This document shows positions 42,612-51,596 of a stretch of DNA of 64,000 nt, piece after piece. Location: assembly GCA_020161265.1 (NCBI GenBank), contig JAIUOC010000002.1:434001-498000 (forward strand), written 5' to 3'. The position numbers and the translations under genes are program-made. The stretch is from Chloroflexota bacterium. Its GTDB lineage: Bacteria > Chloroflexota > Chloroflexia > Chloroflexales > Herpetosiphonaceae. The notes beneath the pieces were generated by a model, which had not been told where the DNA came from, searched no databases, and worked only from the letters and a program-made list of their open reading frames with translations. Each line of letters starts with the position of its first letter. Positions within the stretch are counted from its first letter, which is position 1.

Positions 42612-42986
42612 TTAGTATGGGCCAGGTGCACCAGGGTCGCCCGGCGCATTCCAATTTGCCAGCCAATCTTCCATCAAGCCAGTAAGCACCGCCCGAAAAA
42701 CTGGCGCACCTTGGTTTTCAAGATCGTTGCCTGCTAGTGTGGCAGCAAGCTGCACAAATGAACGTAAGTCGGCCACATCATCAGGCAATAAACCCGAAGT
42801 GTTTTCATTTTCGCGCCAGTCGCGCAACACAATCCCCAGAATAATTTCGGTAGCCGCAGCCCGAGTTGCGTGGCCTGCATGGTTAGGCAAGGCAGTTACA
42901 ACTTGGCCTGCAACGGTTTGGGCAAGGCCCGCTACCAATTGAGCTGTGTTTGGCGGTATCCGGCCAAAACGTGGCGGTTGACTCAT
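42612..42986 (-). CDS. Unrecognised 124-residue helical protein, paralogue of the 41495 C-terminal domain
   Basis: A soluble protein whose whole length matches the C-terminal 120 residues of the membrane protein at 41495 (RIPPNTAQLV, VLRDWRENEN, LLPDDVADLRSFVQLA, VFRAVLTGLMEDWLANWNAP). GGAGG immediately upstream gives a clear start. It lies between FemAB and DUF350 in the operon. No catalytic motif is seen; a binding or scaffold role is possible. Confidence 0.75.
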   Translation of the reverse strand: MSQPPRFGRIPPNTAQLVAGLAQTVAGQVVTALPNHAGHATRAAATEIILGIVLRDWRENENTSGLLPDDVADLRSFVQLAATLAGNDLENQGAPVFRAVLTGLMEDWLANWNAPGDPGAPGPY

Positions 42987-43032
42987 TGAGCCTCCTCGGA
43001 AGCACTAAAAGGCGTTTCCTCATAACAACGAG

Positions 43033-44061
43033 CTAGGCCAATTCGCGCACTGCACGAATAATCACATCGGCTAGTTGTTCGGTGAAATAATAATCATATG
43101 CCCCAATCAAGGCAATTGCTTGCCCACCGAAGGCCCGCTTGAAGCGCGAAAAGCCTGCAAATGGGTGATGCGGATCGCCGGTTGGTTCAAATCCATAAAA
43201 ATCGTAACTGGTGCAGCCCAAGCGTTGGGCTTGTTGAATGGCGGCCCATTGCAAGGCGTAGCCTGCCATCTGCTCACGCAATTGGTTGCTAATGCCACCA
43301 TATTGATACACTGCCCGCTGACCATAGCTGATCAATAGCAGAGTTCCTAAGGTTTGGCCTGCATACTCGGCAAACAACAAATGAGCATGGCCAAGCGGAG
43401 CCAAGGTCGCCAACAGATCATTAAAATGGTCGATTGGCTCAACATAGAAATCATCGCGCTCGCCTGCTTCATCCATCAAGCGATAAAACAAGGGAATATC
43501 AGCCAGATCATGCGAGATACGCACTGTGACACCACGCCGCGCTGCTAAACGAATGTTGTAGCGACCTTTGGGTTTCATGGCCGCCAACAATTGCTCGGCA
43601 GCAGGCCGCAAATCCAAATAAAGGGTTTCACGGGCCAGTATATCGACGGGTGCGCGTCGCCAATCGCGCAGCAAATTAGGCGCTGGGCCTTCAAGTCGTG
43701 GCTCGATTCGCAAACCGACTGCGCCATAAGCGCTAGCATGGTGCTCAGCGGCCTCGCGCAATAAACGCAGCCCTTGGCGGGCAAGCGCTTGATTGTGCCA
43801 CGGTAAAATTGGCCCATCGGCGGCGATCAAATTGCTGCCAACCCCACTCTGTGCTGGAATTGTGCAGAGCATGCCACCAATTAATTGATCAGTAGCAGCA
43901 AATAGGCCAAAATGCACAACTTGCAAACCACGTTGTTGTTTGAATTGACCCCAAACTAAGCTTTGCATCACGCCACCAGCGGGGTTGGCTTGAACTAAAT
44001 CTTCCCACTGCTGGCCAAGTTCGCTGTTGCTGCTCAGTTGTGGCAAAATCGCGACGTACAT
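43033..44061 (-). CDS. FemAB/FmhB-family aminoacyltransferase-like protein
   Basis: A 342-residue protein with two GNAT-like folds as in FemX/FemA, which add amino acids from aminoacyl-tRNA to lipid-linked peptidoglycan precursors. Motifs include PAGGVMQSLVWGQFK, MKPKGRYNIRLAARRGV near the second fold and YDFYGFEP near the C-terminus. The length fits the family. The ATG overlaps the stop of the speE-like gene (TAATG). In this operon it could transfer an amino acid or amine to a lipid or envelope acceptor; that is inference. Confidence 0.82.
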   Translation of the reverse strand: MYVAILPQLSSNSELGQQWEDLVQANPAGGVMQSLVWGQFKQQRGLQVVHFGLFAATDQLIGGMLCTIPAQSGVGSNLIAADGPILPWHNQALARQGLRLLREAAEHHASAYGAVGLRIEPRLEGPAPNLLRDWRRAPVDILARETLYLDLRPAAEQLLAAMKPKGRYNIRLAARRGVTVRISHDLADIPLFYRLMDEAGERDDFYVEPIDHFNDLLATLAPLGHAHLLFAEYAGQTLGTLLLISYGQRAVYQYGGISNQLREQMAGYALQWAAIQQAQRLGCTSYDFYGFEPTGDPHHPFAGFSRFKRAFGGQAIALIGAYDYYFTEQLADVIIRAVRELA

Positions 44062-46514
44062 TATTTCAAGCTCTGTAAAAACTTCTTGGCCGCGTCGTTT
44101 TGCTTGGGCAACGAACTTAGTTGATCATTCAAGATTTGGATGAGCTGTTGGGTTCGGGCAATATCATCGTTGGTGCGGCGCAAGGCTTCATCTACGCGAA
44201 TTTCGGTCGTGCCATAATCAACAATATCGCTTGGGCCATAGCTCGTTTGAATTGACGTGTACTCGGTTTTGTCCGAGTTCAACAGGCTCAAGTCGCTCTT
44301 GGCACTGGTTAAATCAGCCTCGATGCGCTTTTTGATTGCCTCATACTCAGTGGTCTGCTTGGTCAAGAATGGCACTAGAACCTTCGTGCGAAACTCATCA
44401 GGATACGGCTCGCTGATTGGCTGAGTTAGGGCACTATCACGGAACCAGCCAGTTTTATTGAGGTAGGCTTTGCTACCATCTGGCTGTTCGAGAATCGCCA
44501 AACTGCCCTCAGCATTCATCCAGACGCTAGAGAATAATTGAAAACCTCCAGCGCTTGGGGGTACGCGAATGGCTGGCTGATTGGCCGGAATCGACCCTAA
44601 GCTTTTGATCGCTTGGTCGAGTGTGCCCCGAGTTTGCACAATGTTGTTCAATTCTGCTTGATCATCATTGCGCCATGGCACAAAGCCCGCCCAACTGACC
44701 CAATCGATCCAATCTTGTTTGGCTTTGACGCTGCCATCAAGCCCGCGCCGTTGGCGGTCAAGCTCACGGTGGGTACGCCAAATCAGGGCTTCGTCGCGCT
44801 GTAAAAAGACAATCGGCAAGCCATCTTCGGCATCAACCACGGTCATTACTTGGTCAGCAAGCAAGAGATACGATTGATCGGTCAGGCTAATCACGACTTC
44901 GCCATTGGCCAAAATATCGGTTTCGGGGGTCAAGCGATAGAGCGCATCACCCTCATTGGGATCTTCGCTTGGGCGTTGATTGCGGTTGTAGTTGCGATAC
45001 GAGCTACCACCATAATAGCTGCCATAGTAGCGATAGCGGCGGGTTGGATAAGCCGAGCCATATTCATCGATCACGCTGCCGCGCCCGTAGGTCGAGCTTG
45101 CGAAACCGCGCCCAGCCACCGTGGAAGGCGGCGCTTGCACCACATCATACGGCGAATTGGTGCGCACCATCGATTGACTTGACGTTGCGCCAGAGCCAGC
45201 CGAGGTATCACCTTTGGCATAGGTTGTATCGGGGTGCAGCAAGTTGGCCAAAATAATTACCAAGGCAATCACCGAGACGATTCGTAGGCCACGGCTGAGC
45301 AACAATTGGGGATTCTCCCATGTGCGTTGCAGATGGCGACGCAGCAAGCGTAATTCGGCCACAAGTTTGCGTGGCAATTCGCGACTACGCCGCAACAAGG
45401 CCTCAACCAAGCTGCGCAAATCGAGCGAATTGAGAAACCGCAAGGGATTGGCGATAAATTCACGCACCATGCTACGGGTTTGTTCGGCTCGTAGGGCTGG
45501 CATCACCTGCACCACTTGCTCGAAAACTTGGCTTTCATCAAGCCCGTGATCGGCTTGCAACGCCTGCTGAACAGCACTTGGCACTAAGGTCGCGCTGGTA
45601 TGCGGCTTGGGCAACGGCGCTGGATCATGCACAAAATCGAGTGATGTCCAATCGGTGCCGCTGGCTTCATCCCAGGTTGGCGCGAACAAGCTGTGCAATA
45701 GTGCATCGCTCGCCAGTTTGGTTGGTTGGGCGGTCGTGCGTTTTTCGGCCAGCGCGGCGGGAAAGGCAAAGGCACGTTTCAGTTGCTCAATATCGTGCAA
45801 AAATTCGCGTGGTTCAGCCAAAGCCAAATGATCAAACTCGCGTGGGCGTAACGCGCGACGACTACCAATGAAAAAGCCCCAATCATCGCCGTAGCCTGCT
45901 TCGGTGAACGAAGGCAAGGCAAAACGATAAGGCTTTGGGTTCAAATCGGCAGTGCGAATGCTGTTATAAATCATCCAATAAGCGACTGGCGTTTGCGATG
46001 GCGAAGCAGCATTGACCGCAATCAGGCCTTGGGGATGCAAAATATAGGCCAATTGCTGATACCAATCGATGCTGTGTAAACGAGCGCCAGCTTGATCGCG
46101 TGGCACGGTAAAATCGCAGATAATCAAATCGTATTCATCGGCTGCCTGCGCCGCCTGATCGACAAATTGCACAGCATCGCAGATATGCAATTTCAGGCGT
46201 GGGTTGGTTAAGGCATGCTGATTGAGTTCAGGCCATTCATGCTGGGCTAAATCGAGGATGGTTGGGTCATAATCGACCAAATCGATCTGCTTGATGGCTG
46301 AAGATTTGAGCAATTCACGGGCAACGAAGCCATCGCCACCGCCGCAAATCAACGCTCGGAGTTGGCGTTTGGGGCGGCGTGCTTGGGCGAGCGCGAGTGC
46401 TGGCAAGGCCAAAAGCTCGTGGTACACCCCTTCATCACGGCTATCAAACTGCAAATCGCCGTCGATGTAGACGGCAAGTGATTGATCGGAGCGCTGATCA
46501 AGGACAATGGTCAT
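44061..46514 (-). CDS. Spermidine-synthase-like domain fused to a large membrane-anchored extracytoplasmic region
   Basis: An 817-residue protein. Residues 1-240 form an aminopropyltransferase-like methyltransferase fold: YHE at 31-33, SAM-type motif CGGGDG at 57-62, acidic DLVDYD at 78-83 and YDLIICDFTVP at 128-138. Asp134 is kept, but the second Asp of the usual D-x-T-D-P is Val137, so substrate or activity may differ from SpeE. A linker and basic helical region lead to one membrane span at about residues 408-428. A Gly/Ser/Tyr/Arg-rich stretch and C-terminal coiled coil (about 720-815) lie beyond it. Being first in an operon with FemAB, DUF350 and speD, it likely uses the decarboxylated SAM made by the last gene. 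Confidence 0.8.
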   Translation of the reverse strand: MTIVLDQRSDQSLAVYIDGDLQFDSRDEGVYHELLALPALALAQARRPKRQLRALICGGGDGFVARELLKSSAIKQIDLVDYDPTILDLAQHEWPELNQHALTNPRLKLHICDAVQFVDQAAQAADEYDLIICDFTVPRDQAGARLHSIDWYQQLAYILHPQGLIAVNAASPSQTPVAYWMIYNSIRTADLNPKPYRFALPSFTEAGYGDDWGFFIGSRRALRPREFDHLALAEPREFLHDIEQLKRAFAFPAALAEKRTTAQPTKLASDALLHSLFAPTWDEASGTDWTSLDFVHDPAPLPKPHTSATLVPSAVQQALQADHGLDESQVFEQVVQVMPALRAEQTRSMVREFIANPLRFLNSLDLRSLVEALLRRSRELPRKLVAELRLLRRHLQRTWENPQLLLSRGLRIVSVIALVIILANLLHPDTTYAKGDTSAGSGATSSQSMVRTNSPYDVVQAPPSTVAGRGFASSTYGRGSVIDEYGSAYPTRRYRYYGSYYGGSSYRNYNRNQRPSEDPNEGDALYRLTPETDILANGEVVISLTDQSYLLLADQVMTVVDAEDGLPIVFLQRDEALIWRTHRELDRQRRGLDGSVKAKQDWIDWVSWAGFVPWRNDDQAELNNIVQTRGTLDQAIKSLGSIPANQPAIRVPPSAGGFQLFSSVWMNAEGSLAILEQPDGSKAYLNKTGWFRDSALTQPISEPYPDEFRTKVLVPFLTKQTTEYEAIKKRIEADLTSAKSDLSLLNSDKTEYTSIQTSYGPSDIVDYGTTEIRVDEALRRTNDDIARTQQLIQILNDQLSSLPKQNDAAKKFLQSLK

Positions 46515-46720
46515 GGTTGTTCTCCATACAACGGGTTTGCTGGGGTTGGTACGTGGGTTGCTGGTTATAGGTTACAGATTTATAGCCAGCATGTCAATGG
46601 TTATCGGCTGGTGGCTATAGGCGATGGGCTATACTGGTTATCCTTATCTCTGCGCCTCTGCGTTAAACAGCTCTTCATCATCCCCACCAATCTCCGATCC
46701 CCAACAACCGATCCCCAATC
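46515..46720. other. Intergenic spacer before the T-box leader
   Basis: About 200 bases between the speE-like gene and the T-box promoter. It holds imperfect GGTTATAGGTTA/GGCTATAGG-type repeats (about 46560-46640) and GATCCCCA-type repeats (about 46695-46720) resembling those at 33575 and 51556. No gene is seen. Confidence 0.5.
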
Positions 46721-46749
46721 TTGACACAAACCGCAAGCATAGCTATTAT
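46721..46749 (+). promoter_or_regulatory. Promoter of the T-box/DUF3105/valS operon
   Basis: TTGACA (46721-46726), a 17-bp spacer and TATTAT (46744-46749), with a predicted start near 46756, about 20 bases before the T-box stem I. Confidence 0.85.
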
Positions 46750-46775
46750 TTGAGCAACTACAAACGACGCTGAAC

Positions 46776-47003
46776 AAGATGAGTAAATTATTGGTTCCCG
46801 CCAGAGATTGGGTGTCAGCGGCTGAAAGCACCCTCGGTTGAGCAATAATTGAACGTGGCTTGGAAGTCGATCAACTGAAATACCAGTAAGTTGGTTCGGG
46901 TGCGCCCGTTATTGCGCCAATGAGTGATGTTGTATTTGCAACATAATCAAGGTGGTACCGCGAGTTTCCTCTCGTCCTTGTTGGGCGTGGGGTTTTTGTT
47001 TTT
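46776..47003 (+). ncRNA. T-box leader, predicted tRNA-Val specific
   Basis: The T-box sequence AAGGTGGTACCGCGAG is at 46949-46964, followed by a T-rich terminator region ending near 47002 (GGGGTTTTTGTTTTT). Stem I runs from AGTA near 46780. AATTATTG pairs with CAATAATT, after which GAAC-GTG gives a specifier of GTG (Val). The variable base of TGGN is T, pairing with discriminator A as in tRNA-Val. This agrees with valS downstream. It would read through only when tRNA-Val is uncharged. Confidence 0.93.
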
Positions 47004-47035
47004 AGCGGCAATCGAGCTAAATCTGAGGGAATGTG

Positions 47036-48766
47036 ATGGAACCAAGCAACTGGCAGCGCGAGGTTGAACAAGCCTTAGCCCAAAACGACCACAATCGAGC
47101 CAAGCAGCTTTTAGCCGCTGTGCTTCGCCAAAATGTGCATGAACGCGAGGCATGGCGCATTTTAGCGAGCATCGTCAATGATCCAGCCCAACAGGCTGAA
47201 TGTTTGCGCCGAATTGCAGCAATTGATGCCGCCGCGCCAACTGCGATTAAGCCCATTAAGTCAATTAAGCCAATCAGCAAGCCACCAAGCGATCCAAGCC
47301 TTAGCCCAACCATGCCTTTGGTTGATTCGCAAGCTGAGCCTAATTTCACAGCATCAAGCATTCAAACTGCACCATTATTTGATTCACAAGCTGAGCCTAG
47401 GCTTTCGCCATCAAGCATTCAAACTGAGCCATTAGTTGATTCACAAGCTAGTTTCACGCCGCCAGTCAATTACAGTATGGGCCAACCAACCCAGAAACTG
47501 GATCAACCAACGCCGAAACCCGCCCGTTCGTTGCCAAAAATGTTGATGCTAATTGGGGCAAGTTTATGTGGTGTGGGCTTGTTGCTTTTGCTTGGTTTAC
47601 AACTTTGGCCATTGTTGAATGCGACTAACTCAACGCCTGACAGCAAACAACCGCAACTCGCTGAGGTTGAACTTAAGATCGTAGCTTCAGACGTAGGCCA
47701 AGCACCGATGACCGATCAAGCGATGGTCTATTTCGAAATTGAAAATCCTAGTGATCAAGCACTGTATAACATTCCCTACACCATGACCTTGACCAGCCAA
47801 TTTGATAAAGTGCTGAAAAACACCAATACGATTGAATTATTGTTGCCCAAGCAAAAAATTGTGGTTGCTGATGGAGTGTTTACTGGCGATAGTTTTCGCG
47901 CTAAAAGCGTTGAAATTAGCCTAGGCCAGGGCTATCCAATCACGATTGATCAACCAATTCCACAAGTTGAAGCTTATACGCCAACCACGTTTGGCATGCC
48001 CTTTCGTGGGCGTTTGCAGGAAAGTTGGGGCTACGAATACCCAACCTATCATGTTAGCGCGATTGCAACCGATAGTGGTGTGGTTACTTCAACCTTGGTA
48101 TCAATGCTGTTTTACGATACGAACGATCAAATTATTGGCGCTGGTTCGGGCTATATCGATTACATTAATAAAAAAACCTCACTTCCAAATACTCGCCGTG
48201 GCGAAACGATGGTCTATCCCATTATTTGGGGCACAAGCGAGGTCGATCGGGTTGAAGTGGTGCCTGCATTTACTTTAGCCACATTTAATCAACAGCCGCC
48301 GATTAAGCCCAAAAAGGCTGAGATTGATCAAATGTGGCTAGGCGAATATATTCCAGAGGTTGATCCACCATATCATGTGCAAGGTATCGTTGAATATCCA
48401 ACATTACCGCCAACCTCAGGCTATCATGCTATGGTGCCAGCAGAATGGGGGCATTACGATAATTTTGTTACTGATGAGGCAATGGTACACAACTTAGAGC
48501 ATGGTGCGGTGATTATTTTCTATAACCCACAATTAATTACTGCAACTGAGCTTAGCCAATTAGAAGCAACTTTTGAAAATCTTTATAAACGCGACCATCA
48601 TACAATTTTGCAAAAACGCTTCGATTTAGATGCAACTATCGCAATGACTGCTTGGGAATATCGTTTGATGCTTCGTGATAATGCAAATCTCGATGCAGTC
48701 AATACTTTTTTTAGCGAACATATTGCCCGTGGCCCTGAATGCGTTAATTTACGCTGCCCTAATTAA
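47036..48766 (+). CDS. DUF3105 membrane protein with TPR-like N-terminus
   Basis: A 576-residue protein. Residues 1-60 look like a single TPR-type helical pair (NDHNRAKQLLAAVLRQN, REAWRILASIV). A repeat-containing polar linker, one membrane span at about 168-190, a beta-rich extracytoplasmic region and a C-terminal DUF3105 domain (about 440-575) follow. DUF3105 hallmarks are YPTLPPTSGYH, WGHYD and VHNLEHGAVIIFYNP. Function unknown; the paired His residues suggest metal or ligand binding. GAGGGA supports the ATG at 47036 over GTG at 47033. It lies between the Val T-box and valS, so it should be induced with valS. Confidence 0.85.
   Translation: MEPSNWQREVEQALAQNDHNRAKQLLAAVLRQNVHEREAWRILASIVNDPAQQAECLRRIAAIDAAAPTAIKPIKSIKPISKPPSDPSLSPTMPLVDSQAEPNFTASSIQTAPLFDSQAEPRLSPSSIQTEPLVDSQASFTPPVNYSMGQPTQKLDQPTPKPARSLPKMLMLIGASLCGVGLLLLLGLQLWPLLNATNSTPDSKQPQLAEVELKIVASDVGQAPMTDQAMVYFEIENPSDQALYNIPYTMTLTSQFDKVLKNTNTIELLLPKQKIVVADGVFTGDSFRAKSVEISLGQGYPITIDQPIPQVEAYTPTTFGMPFRGRLQESWGYEYPTYHVSAIATDSGVVTSTLVSMLFYDTNDQIIGAGSGYIDYINKKTSLPNTRRGETMVYPIIWGTSEVDRVEVVPAFTLATFNQQPPIKPKKAEIDQMWLGEYIPEVDPPYHVQGIVEYPTLPPTSGYHAMVPAEWGHYDNFVTDEAMVHNLEHGAVIIFYNPQLITATELSQLEATFENLYKRDHHTILQKRFDLDATIAMTAWEYRLMLRDNANLDAVNTFFSEHIARGPECVNLRCPN
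47324..47451 (+). repeat. 57-bp tandem repeat inside the DUF3105 gene
   Basis: Two full copies and a partial copy of a 57-bp unit start at 47324, 47381 and 47438. Each encodes a 19-residue DSQAEP...SSIQT...PL unit of the polar linker before the membrane span. The period is a multiple of three, so copy-number change keeps frame. Confidence 0.8.
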
Positions 48767-48788
48767 TTTCTAGTTTGAGGTTTAAACG

Positions 48789-51554
48789 ATGTCTGCTAAC
48801 GAACATTTACACAATGCGCTAGCCGGAGCCGACCTTGGCCAAGCCTATGAGGCCGCCAAGGTTGAGGAACATTTGTACAAGTGGTGGGAAGCGGCGGGTT
48901 ATTTCAAGCCAACTGCTGCCAATACGAAAGATCCGTTTGTGATTGCGATTCCGCCGCCAAATGTGACTGGTGTGTTGCACACTGGTCACGGCTTGACCAA
49001 CACGATCGAGGATATTCTGACCCGCTGGCATCGCATGCTCGGCCAACCAACCTTGTGGGTTCCTGGCACTGACCACGCAGGGATCGCCACGCAAAATGTG
49101 GTAGAAAAGCAACTTGCCAAGGTGAACAAAACTCGCCACGATCTCGGACGCGAGGATTTTCTTGATGCGGTTTGGGAATGGAAGGGCCGTTCGCATTCCA
49201 CAATCACCAACCAAATTCGTCGCCTCGGCTCATCTGTTGATTGGCAGCGCGAACGCTTTACCCTCGACGAAGGTCTATCGCAAGCGGTCGTCGTGGCCTT
49301 CAAGCGTTTGTATGACGATGGCTTGATCTATCGGGGTACGCGCTTGGTCAACTGGTGTCCGCGCTGTCTTTCGGCGATATCCGATCTTGAAGTGGTTTAT
49401 CGCGATGAGCAAGAGCAAGGCAATTTGTGGTACATTCGTTATAAAGTTGCCACTGATGCCAACGATACCGAGTGGCGGATCAGCGAGGGCGATCAATCAA
49501 TCACGATCGCCACGACTCGACCTGAAACCTTGCTAGCCGACGTGGCGGTAGCGGTGCATCCTGAAGATGAGCGCTATGCCGATTTGGTGGGCAAATTTGT
49601 GGTGCTGCCAGCTTTGGGTCGCCAAATTCCAATTATCGCCGACACCTATGTTGAGCGTGATTTTGGCACAGGGGCGCTCAAAATCACTCCAGGCCACGAT
49701 CCAAATGACTATATTGTTGGCCAACGCCATAATCTGCCGATTCTCAATGCCATGAATCTTGATGCAACGATCAACGCTGAAGGTGGCAGTTACGCTGGGC
49801 TTGATCGCTTTGAGGCTCGTAAGCGCTTGGTCGCTGATCTCACTGAAACTGGCAATTTGGTTGAAACCAAGCCTCACTTGATGAAGATTGGGCGCTGTGA
49901 GCGCTGCGATACGATCATCGAGCCATTAATTAGCACCCAGTGGTTTGTCAAAACGCAACCATTGGCCGAGCCAGCAATGGCCGCTGTGCGTGAGGGCCGC
50001 ACCAAAATCGTGCCCGAACGCTTCAATAAAATCTATTTCCATTGGATGGAAAATATTCAAGATTGGTGCATCAGCCGCCAACTCTGGTGGGGCCATCGGA
50101 TTCCAGTGTGGTACGGCCCCGATAACCAGATGTTTGTCGAGTTGAATGCGGCTGATGCGATGGCTGCGGCAACTGCGCATTATGGTCAAGTGGTTGAGTT
50201 GCGCCAAGACGAAGATGTGCTGGATACCTGGTTCTCATCGGGCTTGTGGCCATTCAGCATTTTGGGCTGGCCCGATGTTGAAAATCCTGATTTCAAACAA
50301 TTTTACCCAACCACGCTGCTCGAAACTGGCTACGACATTTTGTTTTTCTGGGTAGCGCGGATGATGATGTTAGGGCTTTATCTCACGGGCAAAGAGCCTT
50401 TTGAATGGGTGTATTTGCATGGCCTTGTGCGCGATGAACATGGCCGCAAGATGTCAAAATCGTTGGGCAATCAGGTTGATCCGATGGATTTGATCGAGCA
50501 ATATGGCACTGATGCGCTACGATTTACCTTCGCCACCTCATCAACGCCAGGCCAAGATTTTGCCCTACAACCAACTCGTTTGGATTCAGCGCGTTCGTTC
50601 GCCAACAAAATCTGGAATGCCACCCGCTTCGTGATTTCGAAGTTGGGCGATTTGCCACGCACCGCCGAGAGCAAAGTTGATGCTGAACGATTGAGCAATC
50701 AAGCCTATACCGTGGCGGATCGTTGGATTCTTTCGCGCTTCAATCGCTTAGCGGGCGATGTTGAGCGCTTGATGAACAGTTTCAATTTGGGCGAAGCTGG
50801 TCGCCAAATCCAAACCTTCTTCTGGGATGAATTTGCCGATTGGTATATTGAAACTGCCAAAATTCAAATTGACACTGGCGATGAGCAACAGCAATTGCGC
50901 ACCCGCGAAACGCTCTACAGCGTTTTAGAAGGAACGTTGCGTTTGCTGCACCCATTTATGCCGTTTGTGAGCGAGGCTGCATGGCAAAAATTGCACAATA
51001 GCGAGCAAACCACGCCAATCCCAGCAGCCTTGATTATTGCAGAGTATCCTTTAATTAATGCTGCCATGCTCAACGAGCAAGCTGAGCGTGATTGGGACTT
51101 GGTGCAAAATATCATTCGCGGCGTGCGCAACGTGCGTACCGAAACTGGGGTGGAAGCAGTTAAATGGATCGAGGCATTAATTGCGGCTGGTTCAGCCACA
51201 GCGATGTTAACCGAGCAAGCGGCAATTATCAGCCGCTTGGCGCGGATCGCTCCCGACAAACTACTGATTAGCGAAAGCTTGAGTGAACGGCCTGAGCAAG
51301 CCACAACCTTGGTATTTGCTCCAGCCGAAGTTGTCTTGCCATTGGCGGGTATGGTCGATTTGGCCGCCGAGCGTGAACGGCTCACCAAGGAGCTTGAACG
51401 GGTCGAGGCCGATGTCGAGCGCCGCCGCACCAAGCTTGCCAACGAAAACTTCGTAGCCAAAGCCAAGCCCGAAGTTGTGCAAAAAGAGCGTGAGGCTTTG
51501 GCCGCTCAAGAGTTGGCGGCTACAACCTTGCGCGAACGTTTGGCGAGTTTTTAA
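48789..51554 (+). CDS. valS: Valyl-tRNA synthetase
   Basis: Class Ia synthetase charging tRNA-Val, 921 residues. The HIGH-type motif is HTGH near residue 64 (PPPNVTGVLHTGHGL) and KMSKS is near residue 554. An editing CP1 domain lies between, and a C-terminal coiled-coil tRNA-binding arm (about 855-921, ERERLTKELERVEADVERRR) is present. It starts 22 bases after the DUF3105 gene with no terminator between, so control by the Val T-box at 46776 probably extends to it. Confidence 0.96.
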   Translation: MSANEHLHNALAGADLGQAYEAAKVEEHLYKWWEAAGYFKPTAANTKDPFVIAIPPPNVTGVLHTGHGLTNTIEDILTRWHRMLGQPTLWVPGTDHAGIATQNVVEKQLAKVNKTRHDLGREDFLDAVWEWKGRSHSTITNQIRRLGSSVDWQRERFTLDEGLSQAVVVAFKRLYDDGLIYRGTRLVNWCPRCLSAISDLEVVYRDEQEQGNLWYIRYKVATDANDTEWRISEGDQSITIATTRPETLLADVAVAVHPEDERYADLVGKFVVLPALGRQIPIIADTYVERDFGTGALKITPGHDPNDYIVGQRHNLPILNAMNLDATINAEGGSYAGLDRFEARKRLVADLTETGNLVETKPHLMKIGRCERCDTIIEPLISTQWFVKTQPLAEPAMAAVREGRTKIVPERFNKIYFHWMENIQDWCISRQLWWGHRIPVWYGPDNQMFVELNAADAMAAATAHYGQVVELRQDEDVLDTWFSSGLWPFSILGWPDVENPDFKQFYPTTLLETGYDILFFWVARMMMLGLYLTGKEPFEWVYLHGLVRDEHGRKMSKSLGNQVDPMDLIEQYGTDALRFTFATSSTPGQDFALQPTRLDSARSFANKIWNATRFVISKLGDLPRTAESKVDAERLSNQAYTVADRWILSRFNRLAGDVERLMNSFNLGEAGRQIQTFFWDEFADWYIETAKIQIDTGDEQQQLRTRETLYSVLEGTLRLLHPFMPFVSEAAWQKLHNSEQTTPIPAALIIAEYPLINAAMLNEQAERDWDLVQNIIRGVRNVRTETGVEAVKWIEALIAAGSATAMLTEQAAIISRLARIAPDKLLISESLSERPEQATTLVFAPAEVVLPLAGMVDLAAERERLTKELERVEADVERRRTKLANENFVAKAKPEVVQKEREALAAQELAATTLRERLASF

Positions 51555-51555
51555 G

Positions 51556-51587
51556 TAGGGGTCGGGGGTCAGTTTTCAGGGGCCAGA
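51556..51587. repeat. GGGGTCGGGGGTC-type intergenic repeat
   Basis: A run of AGTAGGGGTCGGGGGTC with AGGGGCC follows the valS stop. It is roughly the inverse of the GACCCC-rich run at 33575-33615, suggesting a mobile or amplified intergenic repeat. Confidence 0.5.
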
Positions 51588-51596
51588 CTACCGAAA

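Noticed and set aside
46515..47035. tRNA gene in the long intergenic region
   Set aside because: No tRNA-like cloverleaf is visible; the structured part is the T-box leader.
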